A stretch of 64,000 nucleotides of DNA, from assembly GCF_003094615.1 (NCBI RefSeq), contig NZ_QDKO01000022.1, positions 1 to 64,000 on the forward strand. Reading direction: 5' to 3'. Made by a program: the position numbers and the translations under genes. The notes beneath the pieces are model-generated. The model had not been told where the DNA came from. It did no database searches and saw only the letters and a program-made list of their open reading frames with translations. How positions within the stretch are numbered: the first letter of the stretch is position 1; each line of letters opens with the position of its first letter. Positions 9,017 to 17,758 of this stretch are shown here, piece after piece. The stretch comes from Caulobacter radicis (GTDB lineage Bacteria; Pseudomonadota; Alphaproteobacteria; Caulobacterales; Caulobacteraceae).

Positions 9017-9151
9017 CGCCCCGAAACCAAAAAGGCCCTTATGGGGCAAGGCTTTGCGACAAGGTAAAGATGCCCTCAACCCTCTTCCTGCACCCCGGAT
9101 TAACGGCGGCGGGCGCAACCTAGGGGCTCCACTCGCGAATCCCACGGTCAG

Positions 9152-10384
9152 ATGCCCGCCTCCCTGCCTCCCAAGGACGACACGACCGAACGCCTGGCCC
9201 TGCCGCCGGCGATGCTGAACCGCCTGGCCGGCTCGGACCTGGTCGGCCGGGGCGCGGTCAACGTGATCAGCATCAAGGCCATCCGCCGCTGGGCCGGCGA
9301 CTGGTGGGACCAGAAGCGCACCGACGTCTGGACCTATGTCGAGCGCAAGCTGAACGAACACCTGGATCGCGCCGACCTGCGCGGCCGGGTCAGCGAGGAC
9401 GACTTCCTGATCGCCACGCACAACGACCAGGGCCTGTCGGCCCAGGCCGCCAGCATCCGCATCCTCGAGGACGTGCTGACCCACCTGCTGGGCGCGGCCG
9501 AGCTGCGCGACATCGGCGTGCGCTCGGTGATCGGCATCGAGGCCAGCGGCGTCGTCTGCCGCCCGATCGATCCCTCCGTGGTGCTGGCCGCCCGCGCCCG
9601 CCGCGACTCCGAACGCTCGCCGTTCCGCACCGACATCGACGTCAGCGACGAGATGCGCCGCACCCCGGTGGCCTTCACGACCAGCGGCGGCGCGGCCCTG
9701 CGCGTCGACTTCGCGCTGGAGCATGTGATCGGCCTGCGCCGTAACATCACCACCGCCATCCGCGTCGAACCGATCGTCACCCACCTGGGCACCGGCCGCT
9801 CGATCAGCGGCCGCGCGATCACCAAGCTGGCCGACAAGGACATCGCCTTCATCGACGAGGCGACGCTGCGCTACGGCGCGGCCTTCGCCAAGGCGGCGCA
9901 AGGCAACGAAAAGCCCGAACTGGTGCTGCCGGCCTCGTTCCGCACCCTGGGCACCCAGCGCGGCCGCGACCTGCTGACCGGCACCTCGGGCCTGTCGCTG
10001 GCCCTGCTGCGCGGCGGCGTGATGATCGAGCTGGTGGACGTCACCCGCGGCACGCCCGCCGGGCGCCTGCTGGAAGTGGTCGGCCTGCTCAAGGCCCTGA
10101 CCCGCGGCGTCATCGCCCGCGTGCCGCCCGACAAGGAAGCCTTCAAGCACCTGCGCGACGCGCGCCTGGCCGGCCTGACGCTGGACGCCTGCGACCTGGG
10201 CGGCCCGGCCGAGAAGATCGCCATGGACATCATGGCCTTCGGTCGTGAGGCCCGGGGCCTGGCGCCGATGGTCAGCCTGCAAGGTCTTCCGGCGGAAGGC
10301 TACTTCGCCGCCGCCGAGACCGCCGGTCTCACCCACGCCTCGCTGCGGGCCACGCACCCCTACGCGGCGCGCAACGCGGCTTAG
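9152..10384 (+). CDS. Conserved protein with degenerate GGDEF-like N-terminal region
   Basis: Protein of 410 residues with no signal peptide or membrane helix. Residues 35-90 follow the pattern of a diguanylate cyclase domain: a VNVISIKAI strand where the metal-binding Asp would be, a helix ending in ERKLNEHLDRADLRGR, and SEDDF at 81-85 in the position of GGDEF. The catalytic Asp and both Gly residues are missing, so cyclase activity is unlikely. The C-terminal third (MIELVDVTRGTPAGRLLEVVG, LAGLTLDACDLGG, LQGLPAEGYFAAAETAGLTHASL) vaguely recalls a degenerate EAL barrel. A role as c-di-GMP-binding or structural protein is only a guess. It stands alone on the plus strand, convergent with the lipoprotein gene at 10412. 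Confidence 0.6.
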   Translation: MPASLPPKDDTTERLALPPAMLNRLAGSDLVGRGAVNVISIKAIRRWAGDWWDQKRTDVWTYVERKLNEHLDRADLRGRVSEDDFLIATHNDQGLSAQAASIRILEDVLTHLLGAAELRDIGVRSVIGIEASGVVCRPIDPSVVLAARARRDSERSPFRTDIDVSDEMRRTPVAFTTSGGAALRVDFALEHVIGLRRNITTAIRVEPIVTHLGTGRSISGRAITKLADKDIAFIDEATLRYGAAFAKAAQGNEKPELVLPASFRTLGTQRGRDLLTGTSGLSLALLRGGVMIELVDVTRGTPAGRLLEVVGLLKALTRGVIARVPPDKEAFKHLRDARLAGLTLDACDLGGPAEKIAMDIMAFGREARGLAPMVSLQGLPAEGYFAAAETAGLTHASLRATHPYAARNAA

Positions 10385-10411
10385 CCATCCCGCTGAGACC
10401 GGCCAGCGGTC

Positions 10412-10909
10412 TCAGACCCGGCCCATGCCCTTGCCGATGGTGTTGACGACGCTCTGGGCGTCATAGGCCTCGCCCGGCGGGCGCGGTCCCTTGCCGAACA
10501 CGACCTCCAGCGTGGTGCTGAGCGCGGGCTTGGGGCCGAGGTTGAAGCTCGTGCCGACGCCCAGTCCCACCGACGAACGACGGCCATAGCTGCCCGAGCC
10601 GCCGCCGACCGAGAAGGTGGGGCCGCCCCCTCCCCCCGTCGACTGGGTGACGCGGTCGGCGACGCGGAACCAGGAATAGCCGTCGGCCAGGGCCAGTTCG
10701 GCCGCCCGCAGCAGAGCGTAGTCGGTGACCTGCCCCACCGGCGCGCCGGGGCCGCCGCGGAAGGTCACGCGGTAACGGCCGTCCTCCATCTTGTACTGGG
10801 CGAAGCCGACGTCCGAGGCGCTGGCCTGCGGGCGATAGATGGTGGGCTGGGCGGTGGCGCAGGCTCCGAGGATGAGAGCGCAGGCGACAAGAGCGAGCGG
10901 AGTCTTCAT
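10412..10909 (-). CDS. CC0125/CC1285-like lipoprotein
   Basis: Small lipoprotein of 165 residues. The signal peptide ends in a lipobox LGAC near residue 17, so it is lipidated and held in the envelope. The mature part begins with YRPQASASDVGFAQYKMEDGRYRVTFRG, followed by a segment rich in Gly and Ser (TQSTGGGGGPTFSVGGGSGSYG). The layout matches the Caulobacter lipoprotein group named after CC0125 and CC1285, for which no function is known to me. The ATG at 10909 is preferred over an upstream in-frame start because GGGAG lies 8 nt before it and the signal peptide begins there. Confidence 0.78.
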   Translation of the reverse strand: MKTPLALVACALILGACATAQPTIYRPQASASDVGFAQYKMEDGRYRVTFRGGPGAPVGQVTDYALLRAAELALADGYSWFRVADRVTQSTGGGGGPTFSVGGGSGSYGRRSSVGLGVGTSFNLGPKPALSTTLEVVFGKGPRPPGEAYDAQSVVNTIGKGMGRV

Positions 10910-10947
10910 GGCGTTTCTCCCTTGCCTCTCAAACGGCCCGGCCAAGT

Positions 10948-11742
10948 TCAGCGTTCCGGCGGCGCCAAGTCCAGCTTTTCCAGCACGGCCTTGAAGTCGT
11001 CGGGCAGCGGGGCCTCGATGCGCCGCTCGCCGCCTTCGGGGTGCGGGAACACCAGCCGGGCGGCGTGCAGCATCAGGCGCGGCACGGGCGCGCCGGCCAG
11101 CATCAGCGTCCCGCCGTAGCGGCTGTCGCCGGCGATCGGCCGACCGATCGAGGCCATGTGGACGCGCAGCTGGTGCATGCGGCCGGTGTCGGGCGACAGC
11201 TCGACCAGCGCCGCCTGGCCGTTGGAGGCCAGCGTGCGATAGCGGCTGCGGGCGGTCTCGGCGTCGGGGTGATCGGGTTCGCAGACCCGCATATAGGCCT
11301 CGCGGCCGATCGACTCGCGACGCAGGGGCGCATCGATCTGGCCGCCGCGCGGCTCGGGCGCGCCGGGCGCGACGATGGCCAGGTAGGTCTTGCGGAAGCG
11401 CTTGCCCATCAGGGCCTTGCCCAGGAAGGTCGCCGCCGGCTTGGTGCGGGCGGTGAGGATCACGCCCGAGGTGTCGCGGTCCAGGCGATGGATCAGGCGC
11501 GGACGCGGCCGGTCGCGCCGGGCCAGGGCCCAGAGCAGGTCGTCCAGCGTGTGGGCCTTGATCCGGCCGCCCTGGCTGGACAGGCCGGCGGGCTTGTTCA
11601 GCACGAAGACGCTGTCGTCCTCGTGGATGACCAGCGAGCGAGTGAACGCGACCTCATCGGGCGTCAGCTCGATCGGGGTGTCGGAGGCTTTGGGCTTGGG
11701 CGGCGCGGGCGGACGGCGGGGCGGCTTGGACATCGCCGTCAC
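10948..11742 (-). CDS. RluA-family pseudouridine synthase without S4 domain
   Basis: Protein of about 264 residues with the RluA catalytic core: VLNKPAGLSSQGG, then IHRLDRDTSGVILTART with the catalytic Asp, and DTGRMHQLRVHMASIGRPIAGDSRYGG. There is no S4 domain; the N-terminus is a short Pro/Lys-rich tail, as in tRNA- or RluA/RluE-like branches, so its RNA target probably differs from the synthase at 6322-7311. The start is GTG at 11742, overlapping the rarA stop as GTGA, or ATG at 11733. Translation is probably coupled to rarA. Confidence 0.85.
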   Translation of the reverse strand: MTAMSKPPRRPPAPPKPKASDTPIELTPDEVAFTRSLVIHEDDSVFVLNKPAGLSSQGGRIKAHTLDDLLWALARRDRPRPRLIHRLDRDTSGVILTARTKPAATFLGKALMGKRFRKTYLAIVAPGAPEPRGGQIDAPLRRESIGREAYMRVCEPDHPDAETARSRYRTLASNGQAALVELSPDTGRMHQLRVHMASIGRPIAGDSRYGGTLMLAGAPVPRLMLHAARLVFPHPEGGERRIEAPLPDDFKAVLEKLDLAPPER

Positions 11743-13040
11743 TTACCGCCCCGGCGCAGTTGGCTCCAGTGGTCGAGGCGTTCCTTGACCTTGGCCTCGG
11801 CGCCGATCGGCTTGGGTTCGTAGAATTTCGGACGGGCCATGCCGTCGGGGAAGTAGTTCTGGCCCGAGACGCCGCCCTCGACGTCGTGGTCGTAGGCGTA
11901 GCCGTCGCCATAGCCGAGGGTCTTCATCAGCTTGGTCGGCGCGTTGAGGATGTGGGCCGGCGGCGTCAGGCTGCCGGTCTCCTTGGCGGCGCGGCGGGCG
12001 GCCTTGTAGGCGGTGTAGACGGCGTTGGACTTGGGCGCGCTGGCCATGTGCACCACGGCCTGGGCCAAGGCCAGCTCGCCTTCCGGGCTGCCCAGGAAGT
12101 CGTAGGCGTCCTTGGCGGCCGTGGTCAGCAGCAGGGAAAGCGGATCGGCCGCGCCGATGTCTTCGCTGGCCATGCGCACCAGGCGGCGGGCGATGAACAG
12201 CGGATCCTCGCCGCCCTCCAGCATCCGCGCCAGCCAGTAGAGGGCTGCGTCGGGATCGCTGCCGCGCACCGACTTATGCAGGGCCGAGACGAGGTTGTAG
12301 TGCTCCTCGCGGTCCTTGTCGTAGGCCGGGCGGCGCTTTTGGAGCAGCTGGCCCAGTTGCGTGGGGTTCAGCGGCGTGTCCGTGCCGATCGACAGCAGGG
12401 TCTCGGTCAGGGTCAGGAGATAGCGGCCGTCGCCGTCAGCCATGGCGATCAGCACCTGGCGGGCCTCGGCGTCGACCGGCAGCTTGCGGTTCTCGGCCGC
12501 CTCGGCCTTGGCCAGCAGGGCCTCCAGCGAGGTCTCGTCCAACCGCTTGAGCACGAACACCTGGCAGCGCGACAGCAAGGCGCCGTTGAGTTCGAACGAA
12601 GGGTTCTCGGTCGTCGCGCCGACGAGGGTGACGATCCCCTCCTCGACGAACGGCAGGAAGCCGTCCTGCTGGGCGCGGTTGAAGCGGTGGATCTCGTCGA
12701 CGAACAGCAGCGTCGACTGCCCCGACTGGCGGCGCATGCGGGCCTGCTCGAAGGCCTTCTTCAGGTCGGCGACGCCGGAGAACACCGCCGAGATCTGCAT
12801 GAACTCGTAGCCGCCGGCCTTGGCCAGCAGGCGGGCGATGGTGGTCTTGCCGGTGCCGGGCGGCCCCCAGAGGATCATCGAGGCCAGGCGATGGGCGGCC
12901 GCCATCCGGCCGATGGGGCCGTCGGGACCCAGCAGATGCTCCTGGCCCACCACCTCGTCGAGGCTTTGCGGACGCAGGCGGTCGGCAAGCGGCGCGGGCG
13001 CGTGAGGCGTCAGGCCGGCGGCTTGGAAGAGATCGGACAT
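11739..13040 (-). CDS. rarA: Replication-associated recombination protein A (MgsA/RarA)
   Basis: AAA+ ATPase of 433 residues that acts at stalled replication forks. Order of motifs: [20 protein letters not shown] at the start of the AAA domain, Walker [10 protein letters not shown] at residues 59-67, Walker [12 protein letters not shown], sensor region [13 protein letters not shown], then the family's clamp-loader-like C-terminal tetramerisation domain with [23 protein letters not shown] and the C-terminal [11 protein letters not shown]. Full length for the family. The stop overlaps the pseudouridine synthase GTG start by 4 nt. Confidence 0.93.
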   Translation of the reverse strand: MSDLFQAAGLTPHAPAPLADRLRPQSLDEVVGQEHLLGPDGPIGRMAAAHRLASMILWGPPGTGKTTIARLLAKAGGYEFMQISAVFSGVADLKKAFEQARMRRQSGQSTLLFVDEIHRFNRAQQDGFLPFVEEGIVTLVGATTENPSFELNGALLSRCQVFVLKRLDETSLEALLAKAEAAENRKLPVDAEARQVLIAMADGDGRYLLTLTETLLSIGTDTPLNPTQLGQLLQKRRPAYDKDREEHYNLVSALHKSVRGSDPDAALYWLARMLEGGEDPLFIARRLVRMASEDIGAADPLSLLLTTAAKDAYDFLGSPEGELALAQAVVHMASAPKSNAVYTAYKAARRAAKETGSLTPPAHILNAPTKLMKTLGYGDGYAYDHDVEGGVSGQNYFPDGMARPKFYEPKPIGAEAKVKERLDHWSQLRRGGK

Positions 13041-13074
13041 GGGAGAGGTTTAGGGGGTTCGCGCCCCCTCGGGA

Positions 13075-13098
13075 ACCCTCTCCCCGAAGGGAGAGGGT
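13075..13098. repeat. Short REP-like hairpin (CCCTCTCCC family)
   Basis: A 10-bp perfect stem (13075-13084 with 13089-13098) around a CGAA loop, between the DegP-type gene and rarA. Similar CCCTCTCCC/GGGAGAGGG hairpins occur at 21558-21578 and 21665-21683, so this is a dispersed repeat family in this genome. Confidence 0.7.
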
Positions 13099-13106
13099 CG
13101 AAGGCG

Positions 13107-14543
<1,437 letters not shown>

Positions 14544-14644
14544 GTCGATGGCTCCGTCAGATCTTGCGGCGCGCCCGGCCTGCGAGAGCCAGGCACGCGC
14601 TCTCGCCCCTTAAACAGCGAAGTTTTCGGGCGCAATCAAGGCGT

Positions 14645-15910
14645 TCAGCGCGCGGGATCAAGGCCCGGTTCCCCGACCGCCAGCGGACGGGCCTTGCGGG
14701 TGTTCAGGATCACCATCAAGCCGCCCAGGGCCAGCAGGCCGGCGATGACCAGCGGCAAGCCCGGCAGGTGCAGGGTCTGCTCGTGGCGCACGGCGAAGGC
14801 CAGCGACAGGCCGTAGAGCGCCGGACCGATGATCGCCGTCAGCCCCATGATCGCCGAGTTGGCGCCTTGCAGCTGGCCCTGCTCGCTGGGGCCGACGCGC
14901 TTGGTCATCATCCCCATCAGGCCGGGCTGGATCAGGGCGGCGAAGGCGCTGACGGCGAGGCCCGAGGCGAAGATCCAGCCGTTGGGCGCGAAGGCGAACA
15001 CCGCGAACGAGACGACGAAGCAGACGAGGCCCACGATCACCGCTCCGCGCTCCTTCAGCCGATCGACGATCGGCCCGATCAGCAGGGCCTGGACGATCAC
15101 GCCCAGTATGCCCGACAGCATCATCAGGAGGCCGATCTGGGCGGTGTCCCAGCCGTAGCGATAGCCGGTGTAGAGCACGAAGACGCTGGGATAGGCATTG
15201 TGGGCCAGCTGCATCAGGAAACTGACCACGCCCAGGCGCGGCAGGTCGGGGTGCGAGCCCAGCAGCTTCAACGAGCCGACGGGGTTGGCCTTCTTCCAGT
15301 CGAAGCGGGCGATGCGCTTTTCCGGCGGCAGGGATTCGGGCAGCACCAGCAGGCCGTACAGCCAGTTCAGCAGGGCCATCGCGGCCGCCACCCAGAACGG
15401 CAGGTGCAGGTCGATCTTGCCCAGCAGGCCGCCCAGCGCGGGGCCGGCGATGAAGCCGACGCTCCAGGCCGCGCCGATCAGGCCGAAAGCCTTGGCCCGT
15501 CCCTTTTCGGGCGTGACGTCGGCGATATAGGCGCCCGCCGCCGAGAAGCTGGCGGCCGTGGCCCCATGGATGATGCGCCCGACGAACAGCCACCACAGGG
15601 TCGGAGCCAGGGCCATGAAGATGTAGTCGATCCCGAGGCCGAAGATCGAGATCAGGATCACGGGCCGTCGCCCGAAGCGGTCGGACATCATGCCCAGGAT
15701 CGGCGAGCAGAAGAACTGCATCGTCCCCCAGACCATGCCGAACGCCGCCGTCCACTGGGCCGCCATGTCGGTCTGGCCGCCGGCCATCTGCTTCACCAGG
15801 CTGGGCAGGACCGGGATCATCAGGCCCAGCGACAGCACGTCCATCAGGGCGGTGACAAAGATGAAGCCCAGCGCCGCCTTGCGGGCCGGATGAGCGATAG
15901 GTTCGGACAT
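14645..15910 (-). CDS. TetA-like MFS exporter (TCR/Tet family)
   Basis: Major facilitator protein of 421 residues with 12 predicted helices, closest in pattern to the TetA drug/H+ antiporters. Markers are FVTALMDVLSLGLMIPVLPSL in helix 1, the loop 2-3 signature GMMSDRFGRRPVILIS, the helix 5 motif GAAWSVGFIAGPALGG typical of drug exporters, and NSAIMGLTAIIGPALYG. No tetR-type regulator is next to it, so a role in tetracycline resistance should not be assumed; many chromosomal members have unknown substrates. The ATG at 15910 has a strong GGGAGG site. Confidence 0.85.
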   Translation of the reverse strand: MSEPIAHPARKAALGFIFVTALMDVLSLGLMIPVLPSLVKQMAGGQTDMAAQWTAAFGMVWGTMQFFCSPILGMMSDRFGRRPVILISIFGLGIDYIFMALAPTLWWLFVGRIIHGATAASFSAAGAYIADVTPEKGRAKAFGLIGAAWSVGFIAGPALGGLLGKIDLHLPFWVAAAMALLNWLYGLLVLPESLPPEKRIARFDWKKANPVGSLKLLGSHPDLPRLGVVSFLMQLAHNAYPSVFVLYTGYRYGWDTAQIGLLMMLSGILGVIVQALLIGPIVDRLKERGAVIVGLVCFVVSFAVFAFAPNGWIFASGLAVSAFAALIQPGLMGMMTKRVGPSEQGQLQGANSAIMGLTAIIGPALYGLSLAFAVRHEQTLHLPGLPLVIAGLLALGGLMVILNTRKARPLAVGEPGLDPAR

Positions 15911-15966
15911 GGAGCCTCCCGGGGGCGGGATGTTTGACCGCCTGTCGGATAATCGGCAAGGGCGTT

Positions 15967-16068
15967 GCGTCCTTCGAGGCTCGCCTTCGGCTCGCGCCTC
16001 AGGATGAGGAATTCAGGGCAAGGACGACCTCATCCTGAGGCGCCCGCGCAGCGGGCCTCGAAGGACGC
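15967..16068. repeat. Interspersed inverted repeat (CCTTCGAGGC...GCCTCGAAGG family)
   Basis: Outer arms GCGTCCTTCGAGGC (15967-15980) and GCCTCGAAGGACGC (16055-16068) are perfect reverse complements. Within them GCGCCTCAGGATGAGG pairs with CCTCATCCTGAGGCGC. It occupies nearly all the gap between the SRPBCC gene and the exporter gene. The CAGGATGAGG core also occurs in the elements at 49612 and 52336, so these are one mobile or REP-like family. Confidence 0.8.
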
Positions 16069-16076
16069 GGGATCCG

Positions 16077-16547
16077 TCAGCGGACATGCGCGGCCAGCCC
16101 CTCCAGCAGTCCCGTCCACCACTGGCCGTGGCGCAGGAGGAACAACTGGTCGGGAAAGCCGTGGCGGGCCACGTGGTCGGCCGGCACGGTCTCCCAGCCG
16201 CGATGCTGGACTGTCACCCGCGTCTCCGCGCCGACGGCCTCGAAGGTGACCTCGACCTCGGTGTCCATGCCGGGCGCGAACGCGGCCTGCCGCCAGCCGA
16301 ACACCAGCCGCTCGCCGCGCGTCCAGACCCGCACGCGGCCGATCTCGAACGTCTTGCCCGAGGCCAGGCGCTCGACCAGGCGCGCGCCCTCCCCTTGCCC
16401 CTCGAAGGCCAGCACGCCCGGCGAGCGCGGCGTGAACGAGAACAAGGGATTGGGCCGCCACCAGGCGCCGATCTCGCCGACGAAGACGTCGAACACCCGC
16501 TCCGGCGCGGCCTTCATGCGCAAGGCCACGAGGATGCGGGCGCTCAT
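16077..16547 (-). CDS. SRPBCC (AHSA1-like) domain protein
   Basis: Cytoplasmic protein of 156 residues with the START/Bet v1-like fold of the SRPBCC superfamily. It shows the typical opening VALRMKAAPERVFDVFV, the middle strand FGWRQAAFAPGMDTEVEVTFEAVG, the TRVTVQHRGWE strand, and a long C-terminal helix ending WWTGLLEGLAAHV. Members bind hydrophobic ligands, or act as partners of ArsR regulators in stress operons. It is the last gene of a four-gene overlapped operon, its ATG overlapping the ArsR stop by 4 nt. Confidence 0.82.
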   Translation of the reverse strand: MSARILVALRMKAAPERVFDVFVGEIGAWWRPNPLFSFTPRSPGVLAFEGQGEGARLVERLASGKTFEIGRVRVWTRGERLVFGWRQAAFAPGMDTEVEVTFEAVGAETRVTVQHRGWETVPADHVARHGFPDQLFLLRHGQWWTGLLEGLAAHVR

Positions 16548-16867
16548 GTCTCCTCAGCCTCGACATGAGCCTTCAGCGCCAGCAGCTGGTCGCTCCACAG
16601 CGCCTCGGCGGCGGCCGCCCAGGCCTTCAGCTCGGCCATCGGCTCGGGTCGCAGGGCGTAGACCCGCACCCGGGCGTCGAACGGCGGGTGGCTCTCCTCG
16701 ACCAGCCGCGCCTCGCGCAGGGCCCGCAGGTGGCGGCTCATGGCCGGCGGCGACAGGCCGAGCGCCTCGGCAAGGTCGCCGGCCCGGCGCGGACCGTCGG
16801 CCAGCAGTTCCACCGTCCGCCGGCGATGCGGCTCGGCCAGGGCCGCCAGGGTGCGGTCGAGACTCAC
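16544..16867 (-). CDS. ArsR-family transcriptional repressor (winged helix)
   Basis: Small winged-helix regulator of 107 residues. The HTH region is LAEPHRRRTVELLADGPRRAGDLAEALGLSPPAMSRHLRALREARLVEE, quite standard for ArsR/SmtB members of the non-metal branch (SdpR/YczG-like), and there are no Cys ligands for metals. Its usual pairing is with an SRPBCC gene, as here. It starts with GTG at 16867, overlapping the MmcQ stop as GTGA. It probably represses its own operon at the palindromic site near 17657-17693. Confidence 0.88.
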   Translation of the reverse strand: MSLDRTLAALAEPHRRRTVELLADGPRRAGDLAEALGLSPPAMSRHLRALREARLVEESHPPFDARVRVYALRPEPMAELKAWAAAAEALWSDQLLALKAHVEAEET

Positions 16868-17205
16868 GCCCGGCCGTCCAGTTCGGCCATCAGCCTCTTG
16901 CCGGCCTTCAGCCGCCAGGCCTGTTCGAGAGCGCTCTTCAGCGTGATCTCGTCGACGGCGTCGAGCACGACATTGGTCGCCCCCTTCAGGCCCCAGCCGC
17001 CCTTGACCGGAACGAAGGCGGCCGGCTCGGCGGCGACCAGCATCTCCTGCAGGTCGCGGGTCAGCTGCACCATGCCGAACCCGGCGTCGGGATAGCCCAG
17101 CGTGGCGAAGATCCGCCCGACGCGAAAATCCGTCGTGCCCATGTGCGCGCCCTCGACCACGCCCGGCAAGGCCAGAGCCAGGCGGCGAAAGTCTTCCGGG
17201 CTCAC
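16864..17205 (-). CDS. MmcQ/YjbR family protein
   Basis: Protein of 113 residues with the MmcQ/YjbR double-wing fold. It opens with SPEDFRRLALALPGVVEGAHMGTTDFRVGRIFATLG, the normal family N-terminus, and ends in WRLKAGKRLMAEL. Members are called DNA-binding-like, but their function is not settled. The start is GTG at 17205, overlapping the VOC gene's TGA (17202-17205), and its stop overlaps the ArsR GTG. Because it has no ATG in the right place it is easily missed in an ATG-only scan. Confidence 0.85.
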   Translation of the reverse strand: MSPEDFRRLALALPGVVEGAHMGTTDFRVGRIFATLGYPDAGFGMVQLTRDLQEMLVAAEPAAFVPVKGGWGLKGATNVVLDAVDEITLKSALEQAWRLKAGKRLMAELDGRA

Positions 17206-17645
17206 GCCCAGCCCTGGATCTTCAGGCCGGTGGCGGCCTCGGCCTCCTCGCGGGTGACGGCCTTCACCGTCTGGCCGACCGTCCAGATGTGGCCCTCGAG
17301 GTCGCGGCAGCGATAGGTGCGGTCGCCGTAGAACTGGGTGGCCGGCTCCATCAGGATCTCGGCCCCCGCCTCGCGCGCCCGTTCGCAATGGGCGTCGACG
17401 TCGTCCTCGATGTGGATATGCACGGTCTGGGTGTTCTTGCCGCCCAGCGAGGCCGGGCTGGCGTGGTCGGCGCTCCACTCGTTGCTGACCATCACGTTGG
17501 CCTCGCCCAACGTCATCTGCGAGTGGGCGAGATTGCCGTCGCCGTCCTCGATCAGCAGCACGAGCTCGAAGCCGAACGCCGCCTCCAGCCATTTCAGGGC
17601 GGCCTTGGGGTCTTTGTAGCAGAGAGCCGAAGTCAGGCGGGTCAT
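17202..17645 (-). CDS. VOC family (glyoxalase/PhnB-like) protein
   Basis: Protein of 147 residues with two beta-alpha-beta-beta-beta modules of the vicinal oxygen chelate fold. Seen are TSALCYKDPKAALKWLEAAFGF at the start, SQMTLGEANVMVSNEW, HIHIEDDVDAHCERAREAGAEI in the linker, and YRCRDLEGHIWTVGQTV with the C-terminal Glu and His at likely metal positions. The pattern is that of PhnB/YdcJ-like proteins in ArsR-SRPBCC operons. The start ATG 17645 has GGGAGG just upstream and follows the palindromic operator. It is the first gene of the operon. Confidence 0.85.
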   Translation of the reverse strand: MTRLTSALCYKDPKAALKWLEAAFGFELVLLIEDGDGNLAHSQMTLGEANVMVSNEWSADHASPASLGGKNTQTVHIHIEDDVDAHCERAREAGAEILMEPATQFYGDRTYRCRDLEGHIWTVGQTVKAVTREEAEAATGLKIQGWA

Positions 17646-17656
17646 GCGCGCCTCCC

Positions 17657-17697
17657 ATTGCGTTTCGACGCAATATTTAACGCATAACGCAATTATA
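17657..17697 (-). promoter_or_regulatory. Promoter and probable ArsR operator of the VOC-MmcQ-ArsR-SRPBCC operon
   Basis: On the minus strand a perfect TATAAT -10 lies at 17697-17692. Just downstream is the perfect palindrome ATTGCGT-TTCG-ACGCAAT at 17657-17674, and a further ACGCAAT copy at 17687-17693 overlaps the -10. A related ACGCATA lies between them. Repeated half-sites over the -10 and start region, right in front of an operon that encodes an ArsR protein, fit autorepression. No convincing -35 was found, since that position is taken by the upstream terminator. Confidence 0.6.
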
Positions 17698-17705
17698 TGG
17701 GCAAG

Positions 17706-17740
17706 CAAAAAGGGCGGAGCCGATGCCCCGCCCTTTTGCT
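17706..17740 (-). terminator. Intrinsic terminator after the phosphodiesterase gene
   Basis: Stem AAAAGGGCGG (17708-17717) pairs with CCGCCCTTTT (17728-17737). Read on the minus strand it ends in a run of five T, and it lies 20-50 nt after the stop of the phosphodiesterase-like gene. Confidence 0.75.
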
Positions 17741-17758
17741 TCGATCATTGCCGATGGA

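Noticed and set aside
7691-10357. Long open frame of 888 codons on the minus strand
   Set aside because: It lies opposite the two plus-strand genes at 7808 and 9152. It has the Gly/Ala/Arg/His composition of a high-GC antisense frame and no family motif.
14645-15910. Tetracycline resistance gene
   Set aside because: The family is TetA-like, but there is no tetR neighbour and the gene sits in core chromosome, so resistance cannot be claimed.
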